Shown here: positions 52,001-58,249 of the stretch, one piece after another | Layout of the letters: each line of letters begins with the position of its first letter | Numbering within the stretch: the first letter of the stretch is position 1 | DNA from: Branchinecta lynchi | Taxonomy: Eukaryota > Arthropoda > Branchiopoda > Anostraca > Branchinectidae | Reading direction: 5' to 3' | Length of the DNA: 64,000 nucleotides | Assembly (NCBI GenBank): GCA_023053575.1 | Contig: JAKZAP010000003.1 | Coordinates: 10,268,561 to 10,332,560, forward strand | Position numbers and translations under genes: made by a program | Notes under the pieces: generated by a model | The model's database searches: none | Told to the model about the DNA's origin: nothing | Seen by the model: only the letters and a program-made list of their open reading frames with translations

Positions 52001-55000
52001 GGCAGGCATATTTGGGGACCCGACCAAACTAGCTTGGAAATAGTCACTTGCCTAATCCGACCATCGTGGGGGGGGGGGGGAGGGGGAGTTGGCGGAATCC
52101 GGAAAAGGGGGACATGCATAACTTTCGATTGGGTAATCGGATCTTAATGAAACTTGATATATGAAAAGACCTCGTGTCTCTGACGTCTCAATTCAAGTCC
52201 GAAGCGGATCCAGTGAATCTGGGGGTCGGAGGGGGGAACCGGAAATCCTGTGAAACTCTCAGAGTCGAGCGATCGGGATGAAAGTTGGTGGGAAGAACGA
52301 GCACAAGCTCTAGATACATAACTAACGGAACTGGATCATATTTGGACACTGTGGGGGGAGTTGTAGGGGAGTCCTGGAATTCCGGCGATCCATAGTTAAT
52401 GTATTTCCAGGTGGGCTAGAACGATAAAACTCGGCAGGCATATCAGGGTCCCCACCAAATTAACTTGAAAAGAGTCACTCGTCTGATGCGACCAGCGTGG
52501 GTGAGGGAGAGACGGCGGAATCTGGAAATTAGTGGCATGCATAACTTTCGAACGGGCTATAGGATCTTAATGAAACTTGATATCTTGAAAAACCTCATGT
52601 CTCAGATGTCCCATTTCGATTCGGGGCGGATCCGATGGGTCGGTCGGTGGGGAAAACCGGAAATCTTATGAGACGCATAGAGTGGAATGATCAGGATGAA
52701 ACTTGGTGGGAAGTACAGGCACAAGTCCTAGGTGCATCAGTGACAGGATCAGACCGGATTCGGGTACCGAGGTGGGGGGGGCGGGAGGAGCTGTAGGGGG
52801 GTGTCCGGAAATCCCGGTGATCGTGAGTTAAGGTACTTCCAGATGTGCTAGGACGATAAAACTTTGCTGGAGCATTAGAAACTTGACATCGTTGGGTTAG
52901 ACATCGTCACTTCTCCGATCCGACCATCCCCTAAAGAACTCATCTTAACCGCAAAATACAAGAAATACTTTTAAGTAAAATTTCCTTTTACACGATCGTA
53001 AAAGGAAAAGGGTTTTGCCTCAAGGGTTTTGCTTAGAAATTATTTTTAAGCACCCTTAAAGTGTGCATCTTAACCGAAAAGTGAAAAAAAAACTTTGACC
53101 ATCACATCGATCCTCTGACCCAGCCTTGCAACTTTGGCGCATCTTAACCGAAAAGTGAAAAAAATACTTTTGACCATCACTTCCATCTTAACCCTTTCTT
53201 GCAAGTGCCATCTGAGCTAAAGGCTCTTGTTTGCCTTACAAAAAAAAAATGTTGGTTGTCATGAAAATAACCGCTATTGTCAGTGCTTGAAGCGAGATAC
53301 TGGTGGTGGTGTGTGCTGGGGGATAAATCGCAGCAGGTCGGTCTTCGATGAGATATTGCGAGAAAGGTCTCCGGCCGATATCGTAAAATCAGTAAGCAGA
53401 TAACGACTGAACAAACGACTGTGGCGAGAAATATTATAGTTATTATGTATTCCATTATATTATGTCTGTAACAGTCCGTGTTCCAATATTCAAATTGGAA
53501 CACCAATATTCATATTGGGTAAAAATCTTCTCAATTCGATTAGACGTTCAGACTTTCTTGTTCAGACAGTAACAATACTCGACGAGTCCATCTCTGAACT
53601 GTATTTCTAGTCAGACAAGTGATTCTGCCGAAATTTGACTAAACAAGGAAATTGGGATCGTTAGGTTCTTGGTTCGCCTCTCAATGTCAACAGCTATTTT
53701 GCTCTGCATGCAGTTCGCCAGGAATACAGCAAAGGAATTTGCTCAAAATAAAAAAAACTTTACTAAAGTCGATTATAGAGATGAGATGTAGCCTAGGGGT
53801 AAACATGCATGATGAATCTATCCTGAACTTTGTCTTCTCATCCGACTAGTTATTTGGCCGTCATTTGTAAGAAAAAGAAGAAAAATCTGAAATGCAGGCT
53901 ATTTTTGTTTGTTTGTTTACATTTTCAGGCAGTTGATTATGGACAAATAGTATTATTTTAAAGGGGCCTGGCGAAAACCGAAAATCTATACAAGACCCGA
54001 TTATCTGGAAAGAAGTCGAATAAATAGCCAGTTTTTGGGAACCCATCGAAACTGTTAGTCTTGTTTGTGAGGTTGAAGTGCTCGCGATAATTACAAATAA
54101 ACTGGAGTGAGGCTACTGTTTGATTATTTCCTAGATTTCGGACTTCGGCTTGCTAAGAGATGGCGACTCTGGTTTCAGCAGGACCGTTGTGATGACTGCA
54201 ATACCCGCTGGCACTAATGTTTACATGCCGAATGAGGCCTTCAGGGGAGTTGTCGAACCCTCCTGGGATATTTACAGCTTTGGAGTGGTAAGTATTTCAA
54301 GAATGAATAGCCTGAGCCAGCGAAAATAATAATGTAGCTTAAATAGCATTACACAATAATACTAATTTGTTTAATTCCATATTATCTTTTACAAAATAGT
54401 GGTGGAAATGGTCACGTATAGTAATGGTGTGGATAGACCATTAAAGTTCGCACAGCCGGATTTTCTGTACATACATCATAGATTTCAGAGCGTCCACTCG
54501 TGTCCTAAAAAGTTTGGAAAGAGGAAGTTAGCTGTTTTGAAAGGTTCACCCGATGAAAAATGTATCTCAAAATAGATAAAAAAAATAAAAACCAAATTTC
54601 AAAATGAAGTTGTACGAAAAAGTAGCATGGAGTACGAACTGATGCCACTACATGCTTCTATGTCAAGGCTACCGTGTTACTGCATTCTACTGCATGCTAC
54701 TATTAGTAAGACTAGATGCTACTACAGCGAGACAGGATGCGATACCAAGGGCGTCACTAGCCTTTTACCTTTTTTTTGGGGTGGACGTCCGGTTTGTGCC
54801 GACGGACTAAAAAATGTGCCGACAAAAGACGCCGTTGCCGCCAACGACGTACCTTTCCCGCCAGCACAGAATAGAACCGTAAAACTAACTATTAATGCGT
54901 CAGTTCTTTTCCTTTGATGTAATACCGTATATTAAAGTTCACATATTCGGCTTTCCATTTTAGATTTGGCTAAAAAGCGAAGCTTCCAACGACTGTTCAA

Positions 55001-57972
55001 GAACAAGTTAGACTAAGCGCCGCAGGCGAAATTTTTTAAATCTGCCTTATTTCCGGAAAAATTTAGTTATACCTACCATACAAGTTCTGACTTTGAACGT
55101 GTTTCAGACCCCCATGAATTTCAATCCTAAAACGCCAACTAAATGAAACACCGTTACTCCAAATAAAGAATATTACAAAATGCGCCGCAGGCGAGATTTT
55201 GTGTAAACTAACTGTAATGCAGCAGTTGAGATTATTCTTTTGGTATAATTTCGTATATTAAAGTTCACATATATTTTGCTTTTCATTTTAGCTTTCGCTA
55301 AAAAGCAAAGCTTCCAACGACTGTACCAAGACAAGTTAAACCAAGTGCCGCAGGGAAATTTTTTAATCTGCCTTTTTTCCGGAAAAATTTAGCTACAGTA
55401 CTATACATTTTCCGGCTTTTAACGTGTCTCAAACCCCTAGAGTTTCTAACCTAAAACGAAAATAAATGATACACCGTTCTTCCAAATAAAGAATACTACC
55501 AAATGCGCTTACTAACTTTACTAACTTACTAACTTTACTAACTGTAATGCATCAGTCGAGATTGTACCTTTGATGTAAATTCATATATTATTTAAATTCA
55601 CGTATTCGGCTTTTCGTTTCAGCTTTCGCTAAAAAGGGAAGCTTCTGAGGACTGTACCCCGAACAAGTTGAACTGAGCAACGCCTGCGATTTTTTTTTAA
55701 ATCTGTATTTTTTCGGGAAAAATTGGCGCCCGACAACTGTTTGCAGAATTTGATTTCTTAAGTACAAAAAGACCCGATGTGCGGACAAGAATATTGACGC
55801 CAGACAAAAGCATTCTGAATTCGATTTCTTCGGTGTTTTGCCTGACAAGACCGTAACGAACTTTATTTTTTACGTATAAATAGAAGCCGATGTATCGACG
55901 AGACTTGAACTTTCGGCATGCGCCCGATAAAATGTACAGAATTTGATTTTTTGTGTGTGTAAATGAACCCTATGTGCCGACGAGAATACCGACGCCCGAC
56001 AAAACCATCGAGCGTTTGATTTTTTCTTTGTGTTTTTCTCGACTAGACTGTACAGAACTTGATTTCTTACGTGTAAAAATAACCCCTTGTGCGGATGAGA
56101 CTTGAACTTCCCGAGTGCGCCTGACAAAGTTTGCAGAATCTGATTTCTTACGTACAAGTAGAACCAGATGTGCCGACGAGTCGACCGACGCCCGACAAAA
56201 GCATACAAAATTATTTCTTCTGGATTTATTATGTATAAAAAGAACCCGATTTGCCGTTGAGAATACCGGCACGACAAAAGAATGCAGAATTCGATTTTTT
56301 CAGAGTTTTGCCCGACAAATGTTTGTAGGATTTAATTTCTTGCGTATAAAAAGAACCCGATGTGCCGACGAGTCGACCGACGCCGGACAAAAGCATACAC
56401 AATTTTATTTTTTCTGTGTTTGCCGGCGCTTCGCGCCGACAAACAAGTGAACTTTCGCCGGTCTTCGCCCGACGAAAGTACTTTCTCAAGACGTTTGTGG
56501 GGGGGGGAGTCCTCTCCCCATAGTGACGCCCCCGCAGGATACTACTGCTGAAGATTGGCCCAGTGTAAGGCACATTAAATGATAGTATTCTTTACTCATA
56601 TCAATACCTGAAACTTTTTCGTAGAACTATCATACAACTACCCAGGCTATAAATATTTTCATCGGGCCGGTATATTAAAGGACCTCTTTTGTGTATTATG
56701 CATTTTATATTACCCTAGCTCCCTCTTAGATTTCAGCTTAAAGCAGTCACAGTAGACAGGGCGTCGCTATGGGGGAGGGGATACCCACCACCCCTTGAAG
56801 AAGGAAAATAGCTAATCTGGGCGCTCGAGCGCCCGACCAACTGAATTAAGCTAATCTGGGCGCTCGAGCGTCCGACCAACTGAATTAAGCTAATCTGAGC
56901 TCATGGCTAAACTGGACGCTCGCAGAGCGTCCGAACAACAGCTAACCGGGTGCTCATCCAGGAAAGCTCGATGGGGGGCTGGCAGTATGCGCCCGAAAAG
57001 GTCAGTAAGGCTAGTTCACAGTTACCAAGAAACTGAGTTGACATCCACCTCGGACCTAGGCCGTTCTGGGTTCAGGAATAGGGTTCTCAGCCGCATGTTT
57101 CGAGCTTGCCAGCTTGACAATTGTACTAATATCTCTTAATTCAATCTAAAAATCAGGCCGATTTTGCTTCTGGCATACAATTTTAAGAATTTGTTAGTTT
57201 CTAGTTAGTTAGTTTAATGACGAGCCTGATTGTTGCAACATGTCGTTTTAATTTTATTTTGTTTTTTTTTAACTAGAAACTTAGAAAGTCTGCTCTGTTT
57301 CACGTTTTTTCTGGATGACCAGTATTTCTTTTTCGGAAAGGTCAAACTGAAGCACATTACCAACTTCCAGCTAAAAGTCTCACATTTTCTGGATTCGTCA
57401 TCAACAAAGACAGACGGGCAGATCCGTGCTAATTGACCCTTAATTTCATTTTCGATCCGAAAAGACGTATTCTGATCATACAGAATTTCACAAAATAATC
57501 TTGCCGGCGGCGCCTTTTGTAGTAGGCTCTGTTTACTGGAAGCTCGCGTCATTTTACTCGTGTTTTAGGCTTGGAATTTCGGGGCTTGGGTCACCGTAAA
57601 ATCTGGATTTTATTGGCGAAAGTAATTTTTTTGCACCGAGATAGTCATAGCCTACTTACAAAATTTCGCCTGCGGCGCTCATTTTCATTCTGTATAATAT
57701 ACAGTCATCAGGAACTGCTGTGGGGCGGGCTCTTGCGCTAGTGAATTCCTGTTATTACAAATGACGTTCACCTTAAGTTTCTGTAATTTCGCACAGTTTC
57801 CTGCGTGCGATGCTGTGTCTCTTAGCTATTGTTCACAACTGGTATGACTGTTGAGCCGTGCTGGAAATCTGTCGCATATTCTGAGGTAGTCACCTCCCAG
57901 GCCCAAGCCCTTCAAACCGCCCCTGAGCTCGTAGATACGACTAATCTTCTTCCAGACTTGAACGCTTACCAG
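27777..57972 (+). CDS. pll: Pelle/IRAK4-like Death-domain serine/threonine kinase, whole locus (nine exons, 3' end not established)
   Basis: This kinase acts below Toll/IL-1-type receptors. It is recruited through MyD88/Tube-type Death domains, then phosphorylates substrates leading to NF-kB activation. Joined exons are 27777-28003, 32967-33136, 35362-35517, 38892-39081, 42907-43026, 44577-44691, 50998-51162, 54135-54287 and 57826-57972. All have AG/GT borders and matching phases, giving 481 codons. Residues about 13-132 are the Death domain, 133-205 a linker and 206 onward the kinase: Lys264 in VAVKRL, Glu282, [12 protein letters not shown] at 364-375 and DFG at 384-386. A tyrosine gatekeeper, Tyr311 in NLVYPLM, is an IRAK hallmark. 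The glycine loop is reduced to GNSSTG and APE reads PNE. The kinase C-lobe is incomplete. Introns of 1.5-6.3 kb are packed with repeats. The family call is firm; Pelle versus IRAK4 naming is by overall shape. Confidence 0.9.
28025..28160 (+). repeat. GGGATCCC family, copy 5, truncated
   Basis: The head TTTTTGGGATCCCAAAACGT and first 130 bp are present 20 bases after the exon 1 donor. The copy breaks off after TGTGACGAT, where AGGGGCATCGCAAGTG and a run of about 18 G follow. It lies in intron 1. Confidence 0.8.
28161..29270. other. intron 1 sequence, no gene
   Basis: AGGGGCATCGC with its G run at 28150-28206 marks the start of a different repeat whose right end was not found. The rest, including a 161-codon minus-strand frame at 28593-29078, shows no recognisable domain. 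Confidence 0.4.
29271..29466. repeat. AACAG-rich simple-repeat element
   Basis: Variants of AACAG, AAACAGG and their complements fill this stretch, ending at GTGCCCATGCTTAC. A close relative with the same end (GTTCCCGTGCTTAC) lies at 32525-32730. Confidence 0.7.
29485..29737 (-). repeat. GGGATCCC family, copy 6, truncated
   Basis: On the minus strand it includes the segment around GTGACGATTCTTGGGGTC, the G-rich block and one tandem unit. It stops at the same internal point as copy 5 (GTGACGAT) and is again followed by AGGGGCGTCGCAAGG and a G run. Confidence 0.8.
29780..30370. repeat. tandem repeat with TTCGGTATAAT core, unit about 185-205 bp
   Basis: Three imperfect units carry GGGATTCGGTAGTTATACAG, an AATCCC…AATAGGCTAT block and TTCGGTATAATG. 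The array sits behind the AGGGGCGTCGC boundary in intron 1. Confidence 0.75.
31017..31058. repeat. short tandem repeat TTTACTTTCACACACTAC
   Basis: About two and a half head-to-tail units in intron 1. Confidence 0.8.
31306..31955. repeat. second copy of the 872-1665 element interior
   Basis: From GCACAATGGACACTTCTAAT to GATGTGCCCATTGAACTTT the sequence matches 962-1558 with an estimated 85-90% identity, but the terminal inverted repeats seen at 872 and 1665 are absent. An extra block near 31800-31870 is missing from the first copy. Confidence 0.8.
32525..32730. repeat. AACAG-rich element with AACAGCTGTT palindromes
   Basis: Three AACAGCTGTTT palindromes are followed by AACAG and TTCTGTTT runs, ending at CCGTGCTTACTG. 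It belongs to the same family as 29271-29466 and lies in intron 1, about 240 bp before exon 2. Confidence 0.7.
32967..33136 (+). CDS. pll: pll exon 2: second half of the Death domain
   Basis: The exon follows TCTATTAG and ends before GTAAGT. It encodes [20 protein letters not shown] then [17 protein letters not shown]. This is the most conserved part of Pelle/IRAK Death domains (LL..WG…TV.DLL.LL…..RA…) and gave the family identification. Phase 2 in, phase 1 out. Confidence 0.9.
33137..35361. other. pll intron 2
   Basis: The intron is AT-rich, with a poly(T) run at about 34186-34202 and AATAAATAAATAAA near 34527. It contains no recognisable gene or dated repeat. Confidence 0.6.
35362..35517 (+). 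CDS. pll: pll exon 3: linker between Death and kinase domains
   Basis: The acceptor CTTTGCTTTAG and the donor GTAAGT flank a 156-nt exon. It encodes an acidic, helical linker ([20 protein letters not shown], then [20 protein letters not shown]). Phases join exons 2 and 4 without a stop. No domain is recognised; the length is ordinary for Pelle/IRAK linkers. Confidence 0.8.
35705..36790 (+). repeat. GGGATCCC family, copy 7, head missing
   Basis: About seven diverged 125-150-bp units (GGTAAAAAGACAAGCTGAAT-like, GTTCGCCCGGAATCCGG) lead to the standard end TTGGGATCCCATCGAAACAT. It lies in intron 3. Confidence 0.8.
37379..37540. repeat. tandem repeat GATACCACGATAACTGGC, unit about 22-28 bp
   Basis: Five imperfect units lie between 37410 and 37490, flanked by the related GATACCATGGTATCTG. 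They lie in intron 3. Confidence 0.8.
37713..38692 (+). repeat. GGGATCCC family, copy 8
   Basis: This is a complete copy, from TTTTTTGGGATCCCAAAACG to AGGGATCCCATCGAAACCTT. It carries the GTCCGTCCGTCCGTCTGT run, the G-rich block and about five tandem units. It lies in intron 3, about 200 bp before exon 4. Confidence 0.9.
38892..39081 (+). CDS. pll: pll exon 4: start of the kinase domain and glycine loop
   Basis: The exon encodes [20 protein letters not shown], matching the IRAK4 lead-in (L…T.NFDE….GG.K). It is followed by [13 protein letters not shown], the ATP-binding glycine loop. Only the first and last glycines of GxGxxG are kept; the middle one is serine. The exon ends before GTAAGT, phase 2. 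Confidence 0.85.
39640..40330. repeat. tandem repeat with AGTCGTATGTTTT core, unit about 120-200 bp
   Basis: Repeated blocks carry AGTCGTATGTTTT, AGCTTGCCAGAATGACAT and GGATTTTCTAGTCGTA through intron 4. At least four imperfect units are visible. Confidence 0.75.
40820..41430. mobile_element. palindromic MITE, interrupted by a later insertion
   Basis: A perfect 26-bp inverted repeat (GGCTGTCAATCTGTATCAGA then TCTGAT; loop CAATCGGT) sits at about 40912-40971. The arms continue outward with mismatches: AAGGGTCCTC, ATGCTTTAGCAGCGATAT and ATATATATTCAGATAATGCA on the left match the right arm in reverse complement. The right arm is split at about 41027 and resumes at 41372. Related fragments occur at 32195-32270, 38735-38790, 60275-60445 and 61610-61790. 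Confidence 0.8.
41027..41371. mobile_element. small TIR element (CAGAGGCGTTAC … GTGACGCCCCTG) nested in the palindromic MITE
   Basis: The ends CAGAGGCGTTACTAG and GTGACGCCCCTG are inverted. AGCTGAC stands both just before and just after the insert, a direct duplication of about 7 bp. G-rich and C-rich runs lie just inside the ends. The interior is filled with ACCGACTGTTTT-like tandem units (AAAAACCGACTATTTTG). It is non-coding and the TIR start is hAT-like, which is an inference. Confidence 0.75.
41880..42070. repeat. AAGTACTT-rich low-complexity repeat
   Basis: More than ten copies of AGTACTT, CTTGAGTACTTA and TACTTAAGTA make this stretch nearly self-complementary. It lies in intron 4. Confidence 0.85.
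42240..42600. repeat. CGCCTGCGGCGCTCAGTTT repeat, two units of about 305 bp
   Basis: AAAATCGCCTGCGGCGCTCA at 42244 and TTTGCATGCGGCGCTCAGTT at 42548 begin two related units, each followed by a YTGGGTACATAYG-like block and AGAAGYTG. The same core, in either orientation, marks copies at 30655, 30735, 50425, 50630, 55018, 55183 and 57667. Confidence 0.7.
42907..43026 (+). CDS. pll: pll exon 5: kinase subdomains II-III
   Basis: After TTCCTTTTAG the exon encodes [20 protein letters not shown], then [17 protein letters not shown] carries the ATP-anchoring Lys264 and FDTEV the alpha-C Glu282, as in IRAK4 (VAVKKL…FDQEI). The donor is GTATAA, weaker than the other donors in this gene. Phase 2 on both sides. 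Confidence 0.9.
43198..43219. repeat. poly(G) run
   Basis: An uninterrupted run of about 20 G lies in intron 5. Similar runs of 12-20 G or C occur at 21477, 28187, 29748, 31109, 41046, 52069 and 58037. Confidence 0.9.
43473..44478 (+). repeat. GGGATCCC family, copy 9
   Basis: This is a complete copy from TTTTTGGGATCCCAAAACGT to TTTTGGGATCCCATCGAAAC, with about five tandem units. It lies in intron 5 and ends about 100 bp before exon 6. Confidence 0.9.
44577..44691 (+). CDS. pll: pll exon 6: kinase subdomains IV-V with the gatekeeper
   Basis: The exon encodes [20 protein letters not shown], then [30 protein letters not shown] is the subdomain IV signature. LVYPLM holds the hinge with Tyr311 as gatekeeper, a tyrosine as in IRAK4 (LVYVYM). 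The acceptor is preceded by CCTTTTTTTTCTTTAG and the donor is GTAGGT. Phase 0 out. Confidence 0.9.
44692..48830. other. first two thirds of pll intron 6, no gene
   Basis: It contains a two-unit tandem repeat near 45830-45960 (ACCCAACCTCTGAAGAGGTG and ACCCAACCTCCAAAGAGGTG, period about 91 bp), an AT-rich tail near 46505-46620 and the LINE tail at 47567. The rest is not recognised. GGGCCGTCGCAAGTTC at 47200 followed by a G-rich run resembles the AGGGGCGTCGC boundary seen elsewhere. Confidence 0.5.
47567..47842 (+). pseudogene. 3' end of a LINE reverse transcriptase with ATT tail
   Basis: The frame reads [20 protein letters not shown], then [20 protein letters not shown]. This matches the C-terminal signature of CR1/Jockey-like LINE ORF2 (RGH…KL…FSNRV..WNSLP..V…FK..LD). 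It ends at TAA 47756-47758. A 3' UTR of only about 55 bases follows before a TATTATTATT microsatellite, a usual LINE 3' end. Nothing upstream of about 47530 matches, so it is a 5'-truncated insertion. Confidence 0.85.
48838..50015. repeat. satellite array, left arm (forward)
   Basis: Imperfect units of about 150-170 bp, in higher-order blocks of about 500 bp, share ACCAAGTTTCATCCTGATCC, TCCGGTTCCC and GAATCCGGTCCGG. ACGATGATCGGAT alternates with GGTCCCTGATATGCC. The array lies in intron 6 and ends about 980 bp before exon 7. The same satellite lies in opposite orientation at 51970-52935. Confidence 0.85.
50998..51162 (+). CDS. pll: pll exon 7: catalytic loop (HRD) of the kinase
   Basis: The exon encodes [20 protein letters not shown] then [32 protein letters not shown] is the intact catalytic loop (Asp366, Lys368, Asn371) in the RD-kinase form typical of IRAK4/Pelle. 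Acceptor TTTTTCGTAG, donor GTTAGT, phase 0 on both sides, so skipping the exon would keep frame but destroy catalysis. It lies between two inverted satellite arrays. Confidence 0.95.
51230..51330 (+). pseudogene. decayed partial duplicate of exon 7 end
   Basis: About 110-160 bases after exon 7, CACACCCAGATATCAAGCCG then AAGAATACTTTATTGGACGA and GAAAATTAATG repeat the exon sequence CACCGAGATATCAAGCCAGC then GAATATATTATTGGACGAGA with changes. In the copy the Arg codon of HRD has become CCA (HPDIKP) and a frame-breaking change follows. No usable splice sites are seen. It is a local duplication that is no longer coding. Confidence 0.75.
51340..51965 (-). pseudogene. 3' part of a LINE reverse transcriptase
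   Basis: On the minus strand the frame reads [20 protein letters not shown], then [20 protein letters not shown] and, after a gap, TERYLK-like [18 protein letters not shown]. This is the region after the RT core in CR1/Jockey-like LINEs (vWHPGLT…LE.IQKRALKI.LG..Y..Y…). The frame is open from about 51960 to 51538; an AT-rich 3' UTR then runs to about 51340. It is 5'-truncated and lies in intron 7. Confidence 0.8.
51970..52935. repeat. satellite array, right arm (inverted)
   Basis: GATGAAACTTGGTGGGAAG, GGATCTTAATGAAACTTGAT, CCGGAAATC and GGCATATCAGGGTCCC are the reverse complements of the motifs in the 48838-50015 array. About two higher-order blocks of roughly 450-500 bp are present. The LINE tail at 51340-51965 abuts its start. 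Confidence 0.85.
53050..53200. repeat. tandem repeat CATCTTAACCGAAAAGTGAA, unit about 85 bp
   Basis: Two close units (53059 and 53141) and a diverged third at 52938 carry CATCTTAACCGAAAAGTG and a CTTTTGACCATCAC-like block. A related sequence is at 31965-32025. Confidence 0.7.
53533..54067 (+). repeat. GGGATCCC family, copy 10, diverged
   Basis: The head is missing. About three diverged tandem units and the end TTTTTGGGAACCCATCGAAA are recognisable. It lies in intron 7 and ends 67 bp before exon 8. Confidence 0.7.
54135..54287 (+). CDS. pll: pll exon 8: activation segment (DFG to subdomain IX)
   Basis: The exon encodes [20 protein letters not shown], then [20 protein letters not shown] and SFGV. 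DFG (384-386) and the D-x-Y-S-F-G block are intact and closely match IRAK4 (SDFGLAR…TVMTSRIVGTTAYMAPEALRG…DIYSFG). The usual APE is PNE here, with the glutamate kept. Thr/Ser positions of the activation loop (SRTVVMT) remain. Acceptor TTTCCTAG, donor GTAAGT, phase 0 on both sides. Confidence 0.95.
54747..56534. mobile_element. probable 1.8-kb TIR element (AAGGGCGTCACTAG … TAGTGACGCCCCC) in intron 8
   Basis: The ends AAGGGCGTCACTAGCC and CCATAGTGACGCCCCC are inverted and match those of the 41027-41371 element. Inside lie three tandem 165-285-bp units with GCGCCGCAGGCGAAATTTTT (54960-55540). These are followed by units with GAACCCGATGTGCCGACGAG and GACGCCCGACAAAA (55730-56460). It holds no transposase. 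A clear target duplication was not found, so the boundaries are provisional. Confidence 0.6.
56812..56945. repeat. 45-bp tandem repeat CTGGGCGCTCGAGCGYCCGA
   Basis: Three units with CTAATCTGGGCGCTCGAGCG then CCGACCAACTGAATTAAG. GCGCTCGAGCGC is itself a palindrome. The array lies in intron 8. Confidence 0.85.
57826..57972 (+). CDS. pll: pll exon 9: kinase C-lobe, subdomain IX-X
   Basis: The acceptor TGTGTCTCTTAG precedes [20 protein letters not shown], which continues the SFGV of exon 8 as SFGVLLFTTGM, the equivalent of IRAK4 FGVVLLEIITGL. The exon ends [10 protein letters not shown] before GTATCG. Phase 0 on both sides and a fully open frame support it; similarity beyond the first ten residues is low, as is normal for this variable region. 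It is too short for the track but needed for the kinase fold. Confidence 0.75.
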
Positions 57973-58249
57973 GTATCGCATGTTTTATTACTACATGTCC
58001 GATGAAAATAGGCAGCAGGGCGCACGGCAGGCGCCCTGCCACCCCCCCCCCCCCCTCGAGTTTTGGCTAGCGATCCCCCTGACAGTAGATACAGCCCTGT
58101 TTATGTATCCCAGCATCGACCTGCGAAAGTTGGGCTCCTACTGGGCTCCTACTATCGAAGATACTTTTATTTTTTTTTATAAGATTTTTAAAAGCCTCGT
58201 AGTATCTTTTCTGTTCTTCCAGTCCAGTCGTGAGTTGGCCAGGTGACTA

